64,000 bases of DNA from Haberlea rhodopensis (taxonomy: Eukaryota > Streptophyta > Magnoliopsida > Lamiales > Gesneriaceae), in assembly GCA_907163345.1 (NCBI GenBank), contig CAJQUN010000039.1:3170361-3234360 (forward strand), written 5' to 3'. Below, in pieces: positions 34,040-45,607 of this stretch. Numbering within the stretch: the stretch's first letter is position 1; each line of letters begins with the position of its first letter. Both the position numbers and the translations under genes were made by a program. The notes below the pieces were generated by a model. The model saw nothing but the letters and a program-made list of their open reading frames with translations, was not told the origin of the DNA and did no database searches.

Positions 34040-35426
34040 GAATCAATCAATCGCTAGGGCTGAGGCGATCGATCGCCGCATCATTGATAAATTTGGAAAG
34101 ACGATGAACAGTACGAGCGATCGATCGCTTGAAGCTTAGAGATCAATCGCGTGGCTGGAGATCAATCGCTGTGGACTCAGTGATCGATCTCTTAGAGGCA
34201 GTAGCCAAAACCATAGAGAGGCGATCGATCGCCGATGACTGATTTTTGGAAATTATTTTGTATTGCGATTTTGATGCATGCTTTGCCCGAGTCTTTTAAA
34301 TGATTAATCATCATGATTGATGATGTATTTGGAGGATGAATACGTGCTTGGGTATGTGTTTGTGTGCACGTAATTAATTGTGAGTTATTGACTCTGTCTA
34401 GAGTATAATTCACCGGATCTCATGGCAAAGGCAAGGGTTGGCTCTTGCTATTGGATTAAAAGGTACGTGCAACGTACGGGCATAGTTAATATATTATTGT
34501 CATGTGCATGAATAATATATTGTTGTTAGAATCCTTTTGATGTGCATTGAGGATTATGTAGTGCCATTATTGAGCGAGCAATGAGTATAACAATGTCACT
34601 ATTGAGCGAGTATTGGATATGATACCGCCGCTGTTGAGCGAGCGATGGGACACGATGTGGTGAAAGTGGGAAATCATTAATTGAAATTTATATGATTTCT
34701 GTAAATCATTAGTGTAATGATTAAAAAAATTTGATTATGGAATTGGTATTGTGAGAATGAGTTAAATTGATCAATGTATTAACTGATTTTGGGATTTTGA
34801 TAGGCTATTGTGAGAACATGAACAATACGGAGAATCCCATATGATAACGATACTATACATGGAGTATATTTTAAATTTACAGCTTTATATTCTATAAATT
34901 ATGAATTGTGATAATGCGGTTATTGAGATGGTGTTATTTGTATGCTCACCCCGTGTGGAGGCTGTTTCTGTTGGGACAGGTAGAACATGTGCAACAATGG
35001 CTCTGGAGTTGAGTTCGAGCTGTTGATTGGAAATGCTTCCATGGCTGAGGTACCAATGCTGGTATTGAGTAGTATGCTTTATACATTAGATACACATTCA
35101 CTTATTCGATGCTCGCATGTTAGCCTTCTTATGTGTATATGGGTTGTATAAATGTTGTAAACTTTTCTTTTTTCATTTATGTGTTGCATGCAATTAATTA
35201 AGGGAATTGCAAATGAATTGAGAATACGTTAGTGTATTATGTGATGCATACTTGTGAGTTGAGTTGTACAGGGAATTGGACATTAAGTGGATTAATGTCA
35301 AAAAAAGTGTATAGATTTCATGTTAATGTTATGGAAGCATGTATAGAATTCCCTAATGTCATGAATGTATGCACTACATTATGTGATAATGCACTAATAA
35401 CGGGTTAAGGTAGCGAGGGACTTACA
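34040..35426 (+). repeat. Family-R LTR fragment, 5' truncated
   Basis: Shares CGATGAACAGT, the downstream stem, the CCCC-N4-GGGG motif and the end AATAACGGGTTAAGG...CTTACA with 11285-13726. About the first 600-700 bp are missing. Four recognisable palindromes lie at 34064-34233. It ends against copia gag at 35427. Confidence 0.85.
34064..34233 (+). repeat. Palindrome cluster in family-R fragment
   Basis: Perfect GGCGATCGATCGCC at 34064-34077 and 34220-34233, AGCGATCGATCGCT at 34116-34129, and three eroded units with CAATCG or GATCTC between them. Confidence 0.85.
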
Positions 35427-36666
35427 CTTATAGTTCTCGAAGGACTCATGCAACATTTGATACTCATTTATCATGTCATGTAATGCATTAGTGAGTTCAG
35501 TATGTGCAAATTCAGAAAGGTTAGAATCAGTTACCTTTCTGTCATCATTTGCCATGTGACAGTGGACTCCTTCATCTTCACTTTCACTGGATGAGCTTGA
35601 AGATTCCTCTGATTCTGATTCTGAATCAGCCCACTTGCTCTTGTTTTCCTCGGCAACAAATACTTTCTGATCTCTGTCTCTTCTGGATGACCTTCTCTTT
35701 TCCTTAGACTTCTTGTAGTCCTTGGATGCTCTCTTTTGATCACCCTTCTTTGGCTTTGTATAATCAGCAATAAAATATCCCGATTTATGGCAGTTGAAGC
35801 AGACACAATCATCTTCTTCTGATCTCTTTTTGAAGTTCTGCTTCCTTCGATAAGACTGGTAAGTCTTATGTTTTTTCTTCATGAATTTGCCAATTTTTTT
35901 TTTACAAAAAGCGCAATTGCATCATTACACATCATGAGTCATCTCTGTTGTGATGGACAAGGACTCTGATGCAGCAATGGCATTGGTTGGTTGACTGGTG
36001 CTGGGTTCATCTTCAATCCGAATTCCTAGTTCAAACTCCTACGCCTTTAAGTCAGCAATAGATCATGCAGATCGATCTTGTTTAGATCTTTGGATTCTCT
36101 CATGGCAATGGTCTTCACATCTCATTCTCTTGTAAGACCCCTCATGACTTTTATGTTAACTTCTCTGTTTGATATATCATTACCCAGGTTGTTGAGTTCG
36201 TTGATGATTCCAGTTACTCTCTCATCATATTCATTGAGAGTTTCTCCTGACACCATTTTGATGTTTTCAAACTTCTGTAGAGCGACAGCAAGCTTGTTCT
36301 CTATGGTTTGGTCATTTCCTTCACACAGCTGTGCAATCTTTTCCCAGATGTCTTTAGCAGTATGACACATTTTGATTTTGTTGAACATATTCTTGTCCAA
36401 TGTCTTGCACAAGATGTTCTTGGCTACATTGTCCAGATTTGCTATTTTCTTTCCTCATTGGTGCAGAATGCTCTGTCATTTTCGACCATCTGAGATTCAC
36501 CACTGGTAATGGTCGCTGCTGTGTTGACCTTCATGACCGTCATTGGTCTGTCAGTGATGACGAACCACATGTCATCATCTTGAGCACTTATATGTGCTTG
36601 CATCCGAATTCTCCAGTCATCATATTCATATTTCATGAACATCGGGATCTTGCTGAATGAGGCCAT
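35427..36666 (-). pseudogene. Gag of SIRE-like Copia-H
   Basis: Minus strand from ATG 36666: MASFSKIPMFMKYEYDDW, then broken by a stop near 36442 and frame changes. 36412-36122 gives the KMCHTAKDIWEKIAQLCEG region; 35882-35427 gives a zinc knuckle CFNCHKSGYFIADY, with the last cysteine replaced by tyrosine, then Lys/Arg-rich and acidic Ser/Glu-rich segments. It is homologous to Copia-C gag at 48220. The end is cut by the family-R LTR. Confidence 0.9.
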
Positions 36667-36701
36667 CAGTTCTTAGAATTTCTCACAATTGAGAAGACCT
36701 T

Positions 36702-36713
36702 GCTCTGATACCA
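36702..36713 (-). other. Primer binding site of Copia-H
   Basis: Minus strand reads TGGTATCAGAGC, two bases after the LTR end. Confidence 0.85.
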
Positions 36714-36715
36714 TT

Positions 36716-37750
36716 TGTTAGGATCGGAGTAGTTTTTAGAAGGGGGTTGAATAAACACTAGACTTAATTTCGATTCTTCTTTTTTACAGCAGACTGTTAA
36801 GTACTGCAGTAGGTTCTCAATTGATGAACAAGTCAGCAGACCCTAGTAATATTGCGGAAGACGTCTGCTGAACTTGTGAGATTAAATAACTGAATGATAA
36901 TGTGCAGAAAATAAGTAACACAAGATATGTTCTGGAAGTTCGAAGCACAATGCTTCTACCTCTCCCATTCTTCCTTTGCAGGAAGGTTACACTATAAGAC
37001 TTTGGCTTACACTTTACAGTATAACAACCTTCTTAGACACTCACACAGATTGGCCTACACTCCTAGCAATACAACTATCATAGTTATTTACAACTTGTTT
37101 TTACAACACTCACACAAAGTATAAATCTCTTAATCTTCGCGTCTTCTTGAGCAGCAGACTCGGTAGGCTTTGATATTCATATCACAATAATGCGCTTTTG
37201 CTGCTCTTGCAAAACTTCAGAATATTTCAATGTACTTGTTGAATGTTTTGCTTGAATGAAGTTGATTTCTCACTTTCAAATATTGACCGCGTTGTTAGAG
37301 CTTTCTTCATTCTTCACTTTGACGTATTTATAGACATAGCAGTCAAACGATAACTTTTCTTCAATTTGAAAGATCTACTTAAAATCAGCTTCCTGATATT
37401 CTTCCAAATTCTTTGTCTTCTTTCCAATTTCGTTAATCAACGGCTATTTCAATCTGCTGATGTCCTTTCCATCATCTGCTGGATAGTTACTAGTTACTTA
37501 GTCTGCTGGACTAAGGTCAACTAATGACTTTTTAGACGTCTGTTGATACTCTTATTCCAGTGGACGTTCACTCTCTGCATCCGGTTGATGATAACCCGGT
37601 AGATATCTTTTTATCTTTACACCATGTAGATATCTTTTCACTCGGTGGATGTCTTTTAGGCTTTTCACCCGGTGGATGTCTTTTAGGCTTCGATGCAGTA
37701 GACACTTCAAGCAGTAGATGTTTGTGATCACCAAAACTTATGTTTTCCCA
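36716..37750 (-). repeat. 5' LTR of Copia-H
   Basis: Minus strand ends CCGATCCTAACA next to the primer site, as does Copia-C at 48172. The far edge (TGGGAAAACATAAG, 37750) is the nearest TG and is tentative. Direct repeats of CCGGTGGATGTCTTTTAGGC occur at 37653-37690. Confidence 0.65.
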
Positions 37751-38446
37751 ATATATAATTTTAATACAAATATATTAATAAATTTGTAATAGATAATTGA
37801 TTAAATATAATAATTGTTGTAAACGAAATTAAAAGGACTATTATAAAGAATATTCTTTTTTGGAGTAAAGTTTGAAGTTGATGGATTATATATTAGTTTT
37901 GTGTTTGATGCATAAATTGTATTATTTTGGTACAAAACCTGCGCCAAGTTGAAATTGTGGGTTGAGATGATGTTATTTCTTTTTATATTTTCCTAAATGT
38001 GTTTCATGTACTTTAATAATGATAGTTTATACTAAATTTTTATATGTAAAAATATTGGAGTATGTAGATAATTAGTTCAAACACGCTGTGTGTGAACAAT
38101 ATTACTAGTGCTATCTTATAGTGATAGACAATTATAATGCCTCTTGGCATGTTTTTTAGTCATTAATTTCCCAAAATACCTTTTATATTAACTAATTTTG
38201 TATATTCGTTATTTTCCCATTTATAACTATTTTTTTATCAGTGTTATATTAAAGTTTAATATTAAAATCAGTAACATATTTTTGTTTTCATATTTGCTAC
38301 GGTACACGGTTAATTTTTTGATAATATTATTACCAACTTAATCTATTGATTATTTGCAAATTACAAATCTAAATCTTAAAATGTTATTTTATAATATTAT
38401 CAAACTTTTTTTTAGAAAAATTAACCGTTGTTTAAAATCCCACTAA
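37751..38446. other. AT-rich DNA, no gene seen
   Basis: Strongly AT-rich with no credible ORF or recognised repeat. It could be old flanking DNA outside the nests. Confidence 0.6.
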
Positions 38447-38455
38447 AAAAATTAA

Positions 38456-38981
38456 GGGTAAATAGCGGACAACCCCCAACGTTTACACACTTCAGCACTT
38501 CGCCTCCTAACCTTTCAAAACATGCATTTAACCCACTGAACAATTTTAAGTAGTGCACTTACCCCTTAACAATATTCGTGGATAATATTCTCAAATATTC
38601 TGGCTGAAAATTCCCTCACATACGTCTCATATGCAATGGTCGAGTGTATATATGTTTTTTCATGTATTTTCTGAAGGAATTTTATGAGTAAAACTCATCG
38701 ACCGTGGATATACTCATAAAATTTCGTTTCATGTATTTTCTGATGGGTATACTGGTAAAATTTCTACAAAAAATATATGAAAAGACATACATACCCTATG
38801 TCGTGATATGTGTGACGCACATGAGGTAATTTACAACCATAATATTCGGGAAAATTGTTCCCGAATATTGTTTAGGGGGTTAAGTGCATTACTTAAATTG
38901 TTCAGGGGTTCAGTACACGTTTTTTTGAAAAAATTAGGGGGTGAAATGCTAAAGTGGGTGACGGGTGTTCGTTTTTTAACC
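38456..38981. mobile_element. MITE with long terminal inverted repeats (Mutator type)
   Basis: About 120-130 bp at the left end matches the reverse complement of the right end (CAACCC, TTTAGCA/TTCAGCA, AACAATTTAAGTA, GCACTTA, ACAATATTCG are shared). Exact 9-bp flanking repeats AAAAATTAA at 38447-38455 and 38982-38990 form the target duplication. A 526-bp body, no ORF and 9-bp duplication fit a non-autonomous Mutator-like element. Confidence 0.85.
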
Positions 38982-39209
38982 AAAAATTAATTAAGCTGGC
39001 CTGTTGACCATACAAGTAACATTAAATTTGGCACTAAGTATTGAATACTATAAAAGAATAAAAATTCATTTTTTATTCATATATTAAATTTAATGTTTTA
39101 TTATAAAATTTATATGAAATATGATAATATTAACTTAATTTTTTCTAATAAGATGGTAGTTATTTTTTTCATGTTTTATGTTTTATATGAATAAAATCAC
39201 TATAGGAAA

Positions 39210-39427
39210 TATTTTGAAGAAACAATTTACCCAACAAATTATAATCTTGCAAGTCAAACTGAGTATTTTCTTGAATATGGTGCGTTTGAAGAAACAATTT
39301 ACCCAACCAATACAATCTTGCAAGTCAAAATGAGTATTTTCTTGAATATGGTTCACTTGAAGAAACAATTTACCCAAAAAATTAAAATCTTGCAAGTCAA
39401 AATGAGTATTTTCTTGAAAATGGTGCA
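39210..39427. repeat. Tandem repeat, three units of 71-72 bp
   Basis: Units start at 39214, 39286 and 39357. Each contains TTGAAGAAACAATTTACCCA, AATCTTGCAAGTCAAA and GAGTATTTTCTTGAA. Confidence 0.92.
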
Positions 39428-40639
39428 GATAAAAGACTTTTCATTTTCCTTTTCTGTTCAATGTATCTAACTTGGAATTCGTAAATCATAGGACTCAAAA
39501 ACATTTTAATGGAAAAGAAGATGAGTGAGCGAAACCATTCTCTGCAATAAATATTCCAATAATCGTACACATTTTCGAAAAAATCTTCACAACTACAATA
39601 ATTCTTCCGCCTTTTCTTGTAATGTATTCCTTGTTCATCTGGTTAAAAGAGATGTCATCACTGAAAGTGGGAAAGTTCAATTAAAGTTTTTGAAAAAATG
39701 AAAAAAAAGAAGATATTAAAATTCTCAACTGAGGTGCTAAAGTAATGCCGGCATGGTTCGCTGATACGATTGTGGAAGGTGTCTGGAGACAGCTGTTACA
39801 ATTTCATTGATATTTTTTGGAATGGTGGTGATTATTATTGCAGAGTTTTTTTAAATTTATAATAAAAATAATTAGGTAATTTAGAAAAATTTGGAAAATT
39901 TTTAATAAAAAATAGAAGAGGATTTTTTTTTTTTGAAAAAAGTTATCCAAAAACATAGTTCAATTCTACGAGGATCGTGACATCCCGATATTCCATAAAA
40001 AATAGTACTATAATTATACACCCGTTTTAGCCTGTAACTTTACCGCGGTAGTTATCGTTTTTGCTATGGTATGACAATTCGTTCCATTCGGATAACTAAT
40101 TAAGTTCTTTCAATCAAATATGAAATCGCTTGACACCAGAGGTTTGCCCCAATGATTGTCGTCCTCCTACACTTGAGAATGACTCAAGATAAAAATTTGT
40201 TAATTACAAAATCCCCTTCCATGCTAAAAAAATGAAATCGGTTCAAGGATATTTTTCAACAAAGACAGTACAAATCGATAAAGACAAGTATCAATAGTAA
40301 ATACTATTTATAATTTCGAAAACATTAAATAGTCGTTGCAATTTCCTTACAACAACAGTGTATGGTAAAATATATAGGATGTATCTATTATTAGCATGAG
40401 TACCATAAACCTAAGAGGTACAAGATAGCACTTGAAATTATTCTTTTAGTAATTCTTTTTAAATTGTTGTTAATGTGAATCTTATCTTTTGTGGAATGTA
40501 GAGTCAGGGGCCAGATACCATGTAAATAGAGATTGTGAGGTGTTTGTAGATTATCGTCGAGTTCCGGAGGGAACAAGATGGATCTATGTGCGAAAAATGC
40601 TTGAGTAGAAGTAAAATGAATCAGCACTTGTAAGATCGA
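39428..40639. other. AT-rich DNA without recognised gene
   Basis: No domain recognised. A short readable stretch near 39740-39820 (MPAWFADTIVEGVW) ends at a stop and cannot be assigned. CGTGACATCCCGATATTCC near 39977 resembles the start of a Ty3 LTR but I cannot trace an element. Confidence 0.5.
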
Positions 40640-43600
40640 GTTAATGAGTGACTGAACCCTGATCCTGCATGATGTACTTTACGCTCCTGAAATTTGACGG
40701 AATCTAGTTTCTGTTTCAGTCTTCGTAGGCTAGGATATGCTATGGTTTTTCGCAAAGACTATGTTTCTATTATGTTAGATAATGTTTGTTATGTACTGGA
40801 CATGTTGTTATGATACTGGACATTTTTAGATGGTTTTATCGTGTTGGATTGTAATAGGACGATATTTAACTTTATCGTTGATCAATGTTTTTTGTTAAAT
40901 GGCTAGTTTTTCTAATAATGCATTTGTAGATGAAATACTTGGCATGATAGATCGGGTCACATCGTCCAAGGTAGGATGAAACGTGTAAGGACCCCAAGCC
41001 CTTAACCCTTGATTAGTGTATTAACCACTATGTGTGGCACATGCTTTCAATAAAAAGTCAATCGGGAAGCTCAGATGATACTTTACCATTGAATGTCAAT
41101 TACAAAATTTCCTTTAATACTCAATGTCATAAGATCATCAGCCTAACAACAAATAGACTCATATGTTCGCCATTTACCATCCCCTTGGTGCCACTTTTTA
41201 CATTGTGGGCTTTTATAAAAATTTGGGCAGAGTCTCCCCATAAATAGAGCTATCCCGAAATAAAAGCACAACACATAACATAATTCCCGGCCAGGGAAAA
41301 CATAATACTCATCAGAATGCAGCAATACCAAGTAAATTCCCAGCCAGGGAAGACACCACACATATGACGACAAAAGTGGGTTTCAACACCCACATAATAC
41401 ACCAATGACTCTCATATCATTTAGCAATTCTACCTCTAATTGCATGCAACATCAAATGAAAGAGAGAAGGCTCATGCCTTTATATACAATCCATATACAA
41501 GTATAATCGTGCTCACATGCGAGCATCATGAATATGTATATAACCCTCAGGTGTATATAGGTACTCTATACGATACCGTGCTCCATCAAGCCCTGGTACC
41601 ACGATCCTGGGAGTAAATCCAATCAACAGCTCGAGTTCAACTCCAAAGCCATCGATGTACCTGTTCACCTGCCCCAACAGAGACAGCCCCCAACGGGGTG
41701 AGCATACCAATACACAAAATCCCATAAGCACAATAATGAAATTCATAATTTACAACAAAAGTAAATACTAATGAATTTAAATGATACTCCCTGGATGGCA
41801 ACGTCCTCATCCGGGATTCCGTGTACTGTCCCTGTTCTCACAATCATCAAACTCATCAAATCTCAAAAATCAGTAAATCAACACATTGATTAACTCATCG
41901 CATGCCTAATTCTCGAGTATCAATAGATAGTGATTCCAAATTCATTATACATGCAAATATAGATATCTCAATATCTAATACTGATTTCACAACCTCGCTA
42001 TCAATCACAGATAGCTCAAATGCCTAGCATTTATTTTACCAATTCTCCATTATACCTAGACATCTCAAATGTCTTATAATGAATACATGATTCTATATCA
42101 TCCTCAGGCATCTCAAATGCCCTACAATAGTCATATAAACCCAGTACCCCTTATATCTTGTAAGAGTTATCCTACTCTAGTGTCACGCACGCTACAAGCG
42201 GCGATATCAAGATTTGGTCGTTCCTTGGCTATATCAACATATATATATATAACCACACGCACAATATTCAATGAAATCAAAATACATTATGCATTTCACA
42301 ATGCTCTAATATATATAGTAATGCTCGTACGTCGCACGTACCTTAAATCTCCGAAGTCCGAGCCAAACCTTGCTCGAGTTCCATGCCCCGAGGAACGATG
42401 TGCTAACACGATAAATAATTCACAATTATTTACGAACATGAAACCCATGCTCAAGCACACCCATTACCCTCAAAAATATTGTCAACACACGACAATTAAC
42501 CATTTAAAAGACCCGGGGCAGGGTACATGCAGGGAGGGAAACAAATGAGACAATTTCGAAAATTGTTCAAGAACACCCTACAAATTTCGAACCCTAACAT
42601 CTCAATTCGAACCCAATTAAGCATCATAAATCATCTAGAACATGAATTAAACGACCAACCACAAGAATCATCACCCCCCGCCAAAACCCCCAAAAATTCG
42701 AACCAAACCCTACGAAATTCGAAAATAAATTCGAACCAATAATTCACAAAAAGGCAGGGGAATACATGAGAGGGACGAAAAAGAGGTAAGGAAGGTTACC
42801 TAATCAAAAATCGGAAGTAAATCGGTCGAAATCCGATAAACCCTAGAATTTGGGCGTTTTCGTTTTCTGCAAAATCCGAACGTGAATCGCGACCAAACTT
42901 TGAATTACCGGTATAGAAAGGAGCGCCTGGACGAGACGAAGCCACTGGTGGGTCGGACGCACCGAACGGCGGCCGGACGGCGGCGGGCGCACGGCCTGAA
43001 GCCGCGGGGGTTGGGGAAATCGAGAATGGGCGCGGACGGGGAGAGAGAGACGGGGCTGAAGGAGGTGAAATGATTTTTCCAATTAAATCATCGGGTTCAA
43101 CTGGTATTTATAGCAAAAATACCCTGAAATACTAATATCCCCACAAATACATCATGATTCATTAAAAATCATCTGTTTTCAAAAATTCTCTCTCTAACTC
43201 CAAAACCCCCTACCGGTGTCCACACTAAGCACCCAGATCCCGAGTCACACTAAAAACCCAACTCTTAGGTTTTTCACCCAAATGAGAATACAATCTCAAC
43301 CTCTGGATCCAACGATCCCAACTACCCAAATAAACGAGCCCAGAAGGCCCAACACCGCGATTAAACTCCAAATCGCCACGTAAAACAACTTTAGGGGTTA
43401 TTATCACTCCGGGATTAACATCTATAATCCCTGGTCATCACAAAACGACTTCTGAGAGAATGAATGCTGGGTTTACTTTCTAAAGTCGATTTATCCACTT
43501 GTGAAAATTGTCTTGCCGATAAGATTACTAGAAAACCATTTGGGAAAGCTATGAGGGGTGAATTTCCATTGCAATTAATCCATTCTGATATTTGTGGTCC

Positions 43601-45240
43601 TATTAGTGTGAAGGTTCATGAAGTCTCGTATATCATTACTTTTATAGACGATATATGTGTTTTGGTCATGTCTATTTGATATCTCACAAATATGAAGCTT
43701 TGGATATTCTAGACGATATATAAACGAGGTTGAGAATCTCAAGAACAAATCAATAAAATATTAAGAACTAACTGAGGGAGTGAGTATCTATCTGATATAT
43801 TTAAGGATTTTTTGCAATTAAAAAGCCATTATAAGACAATTAATTATTCCTTATACACCCAACAAAACGGTGCAGCTGAGAGAAGGAATACAACATTGTT
43901 AGATATGACAAGGTCCATGATGGCACAAGCTAACATGTCAATCTCGTATTGGGAGGATGCTTTGTTGGGCAGGAAACCTGACCTCAACAACCTTAGATCA
44001 TGAGGCTCGACTGTTTACATATACGACACTTCGAGTGAGTATGGCAACTGGGTCCTCGAGGAAAGAAATGTATCTTTATTAGATACTAAGACAATCTAAG
44101 AGTTATACATTCATAGATGACACAAGAAGGAAGTATTACTAAAATAGATCATGAAATGCAACTTTTCTAGAGAATGAATTTCCTAGTACGAGAGACATTT
44201 GAAATATATAACCCTTATTTGAAGTTGTTGATTTGAATAATGATCTCATGCTACATAAATCATTAGAGATTCAGGGGACCATACCCCACTTGATCCAAGT
44301 GGGAGTATTTTACCTCTAGATGTGAATCCAAGTGTGAGTAATGTTGTTCTACCACCAGAAGTATATCCGAGTAGGAGTGCTCCAAGTGGGAATGTTTCAC
44401 TTAGTAAATCACAACTTTGGAAATATACTATGAAGAATTTGTCTAAATGTTACTATAAAATTGAAGGGCATACATTTCTCTAGAAATTGAGGAAGAGCCC
44501 TAGACAATAAATGAAGCTTTGTCCTACGCATTTGTAATATCTCCAGAGGATGGAGATGAAAATAAAACTGTAAAAAGGCTTTAACTTCTCCTATAAAGAA
44601 TGAATGCTAGAAAGCAATGGAAGAAGATATAGAGTCGATGAGAACCAACCAAGTCTAGGAACTGGTTGATCTTCCATCTGGACGTAAGGCTATTGGGAAT
44701 AAGCTGATTCTCAAGATTAAAAGAAAGACTAATGTGTCTATCGATAAGTATAAAGTTCGCTTAGTGGAGAAAGGATATACTCAACAAGATGGTATCAGCT
44801 ATGAAGAAAGTTTCTTGCATGCTGTGAGATTTGCCTCATTTCGACTACTTCTGGCCATAGTAACTAATATGGCCTTAGAATTCCATTAAATTGATGTTAA
44901 TGCTTTTCTCAAGGGACAGTTGGAAGAAGAAATCTACGTGGAATAACCCGTGAGGTTCATGCTTCCATGTCAGGAAAGAAGTTTGTAAATCGAAAAGATC
45001 GATATACAACATAAAATAGTCTTCTAGAAAATGGTACTTGAAGTTATATAGTGCGGCAATCTCATATGATTTTGTCATGATAGATGAAGACTATTGTGTG
45101 TATGTGAAACGGTCCAAGAAAAATTGTGATTCTCTCTTTATGTCGATGATATACTACGGGTTGGGAATGACAAAGAATATGTGAACGCCATTAAGAGTTG
45201 ATTATTTTCTAAATTTGACATGATAGACATGGACGAGACA
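40640..45240 (+). pseudogene. Copia-D pol remnant, split by a solo LTR
   Basis: Reading across the solo LTR joins one line: the GAG-pre-integrase text WHDRSGHIVQGRMKR (40941-40983) continues at 43448 into ENCLADKITRKPFGKA and LIHSDICGPIS. Further right are an integrase end (GAAERRNTTLLDMTRSMM, 43860), an RT start (LVDLPSGRKAIGN, about 44665), VRLVEKGYTQQDGISYE and LYVDDILRVGND near 45135. Stops and frame changes are frequent, so this is an old copy. Upstream of 40640 only faint traces remain. Confidence 0.8.
40984..43442 (-). mobile_element. Family-R solo LTR (2459 bp) with exact target duplication
   Basis: Minus strand opens TGTGATGACC and ends CCTTACA. Exact 5-bp duplication AAACG at 40979-40983 and 43443-43447. 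Both ends and the promoter-proximal third align with 11285-13726, but the transcribed leader does not: there are no CGATCGATCG palindromes, and a GC-rich segment (about 42880-43060) stands in their place. TATAAATA at 43105-43112 (minus) is the TATA candidate. Confidence 0.92.
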
Positions 45241-45607
45241 TAATATATACTGTTGGTTTTCCCCGAAACGGAACCGACATGCAGCATAATTTAAAAAATT
45301 TCAATCTGAAATCACCGTGGACATACTATTTTAATCGTTCATATGGTATTTAGGGTTATACCTCAAGATGTCAAGTCGCGGATGCATCACTGATCTTGTC
45401 ACTTATTGAACGCTTCAATTGAACTCTACGAACGGTTGACCACGAACCTCCAAAATCCGGTTCATCAAACCTCACAGTTCTACCTCAAAGGTTATTGGCA
45501 CTAGATAATAATTAGATTATGCACATGAGATCTTAATATCGCTACGAAAATGCAATCGCAACGATATATCTATTGTTTAATTAGCACAAAAAAATGAAGC
45601 AAACAAT
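45241..45607. repeat. Probable LTR-like repeat fragment
   Basis: TGTTGGTTTTCCCCGAAACG opens a stretch with ATGCAGCATAATTT, CACCGTGGACATACTATT and CGAACGGTTGACCACGAACC, which I recall from repeated LTR-type sequence in other eudicots. There is no partner copy in the window. Confidence 0.35.

Larger units (their letters stand above)
13727..37750 (-). mobile_element. Copia-H: decayed SIRE-like Copia, host of the left nest
   Basis: Minus-strand pieces in the right order for one element: LTR-like 36716-37750, primer site 36702-36713, gag 36666-35427, RT 19111-18490, RNase H 15913-15270, env-position ORF 14818-13727. Insertions and deletions between them removed the gag end, protease, integrase and the start of RT. 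That all pieces belong to one element is inference from strand, order and SIRE-like motifs; two elements cannot be excluded. Confidence 0.6.

Noticed and set aside
39740..39820. Short protein-like stretch MPAWFADTIVEGVW
   Set aside because: Too short, ends at a stop, no family recognised and no matching neighbour.
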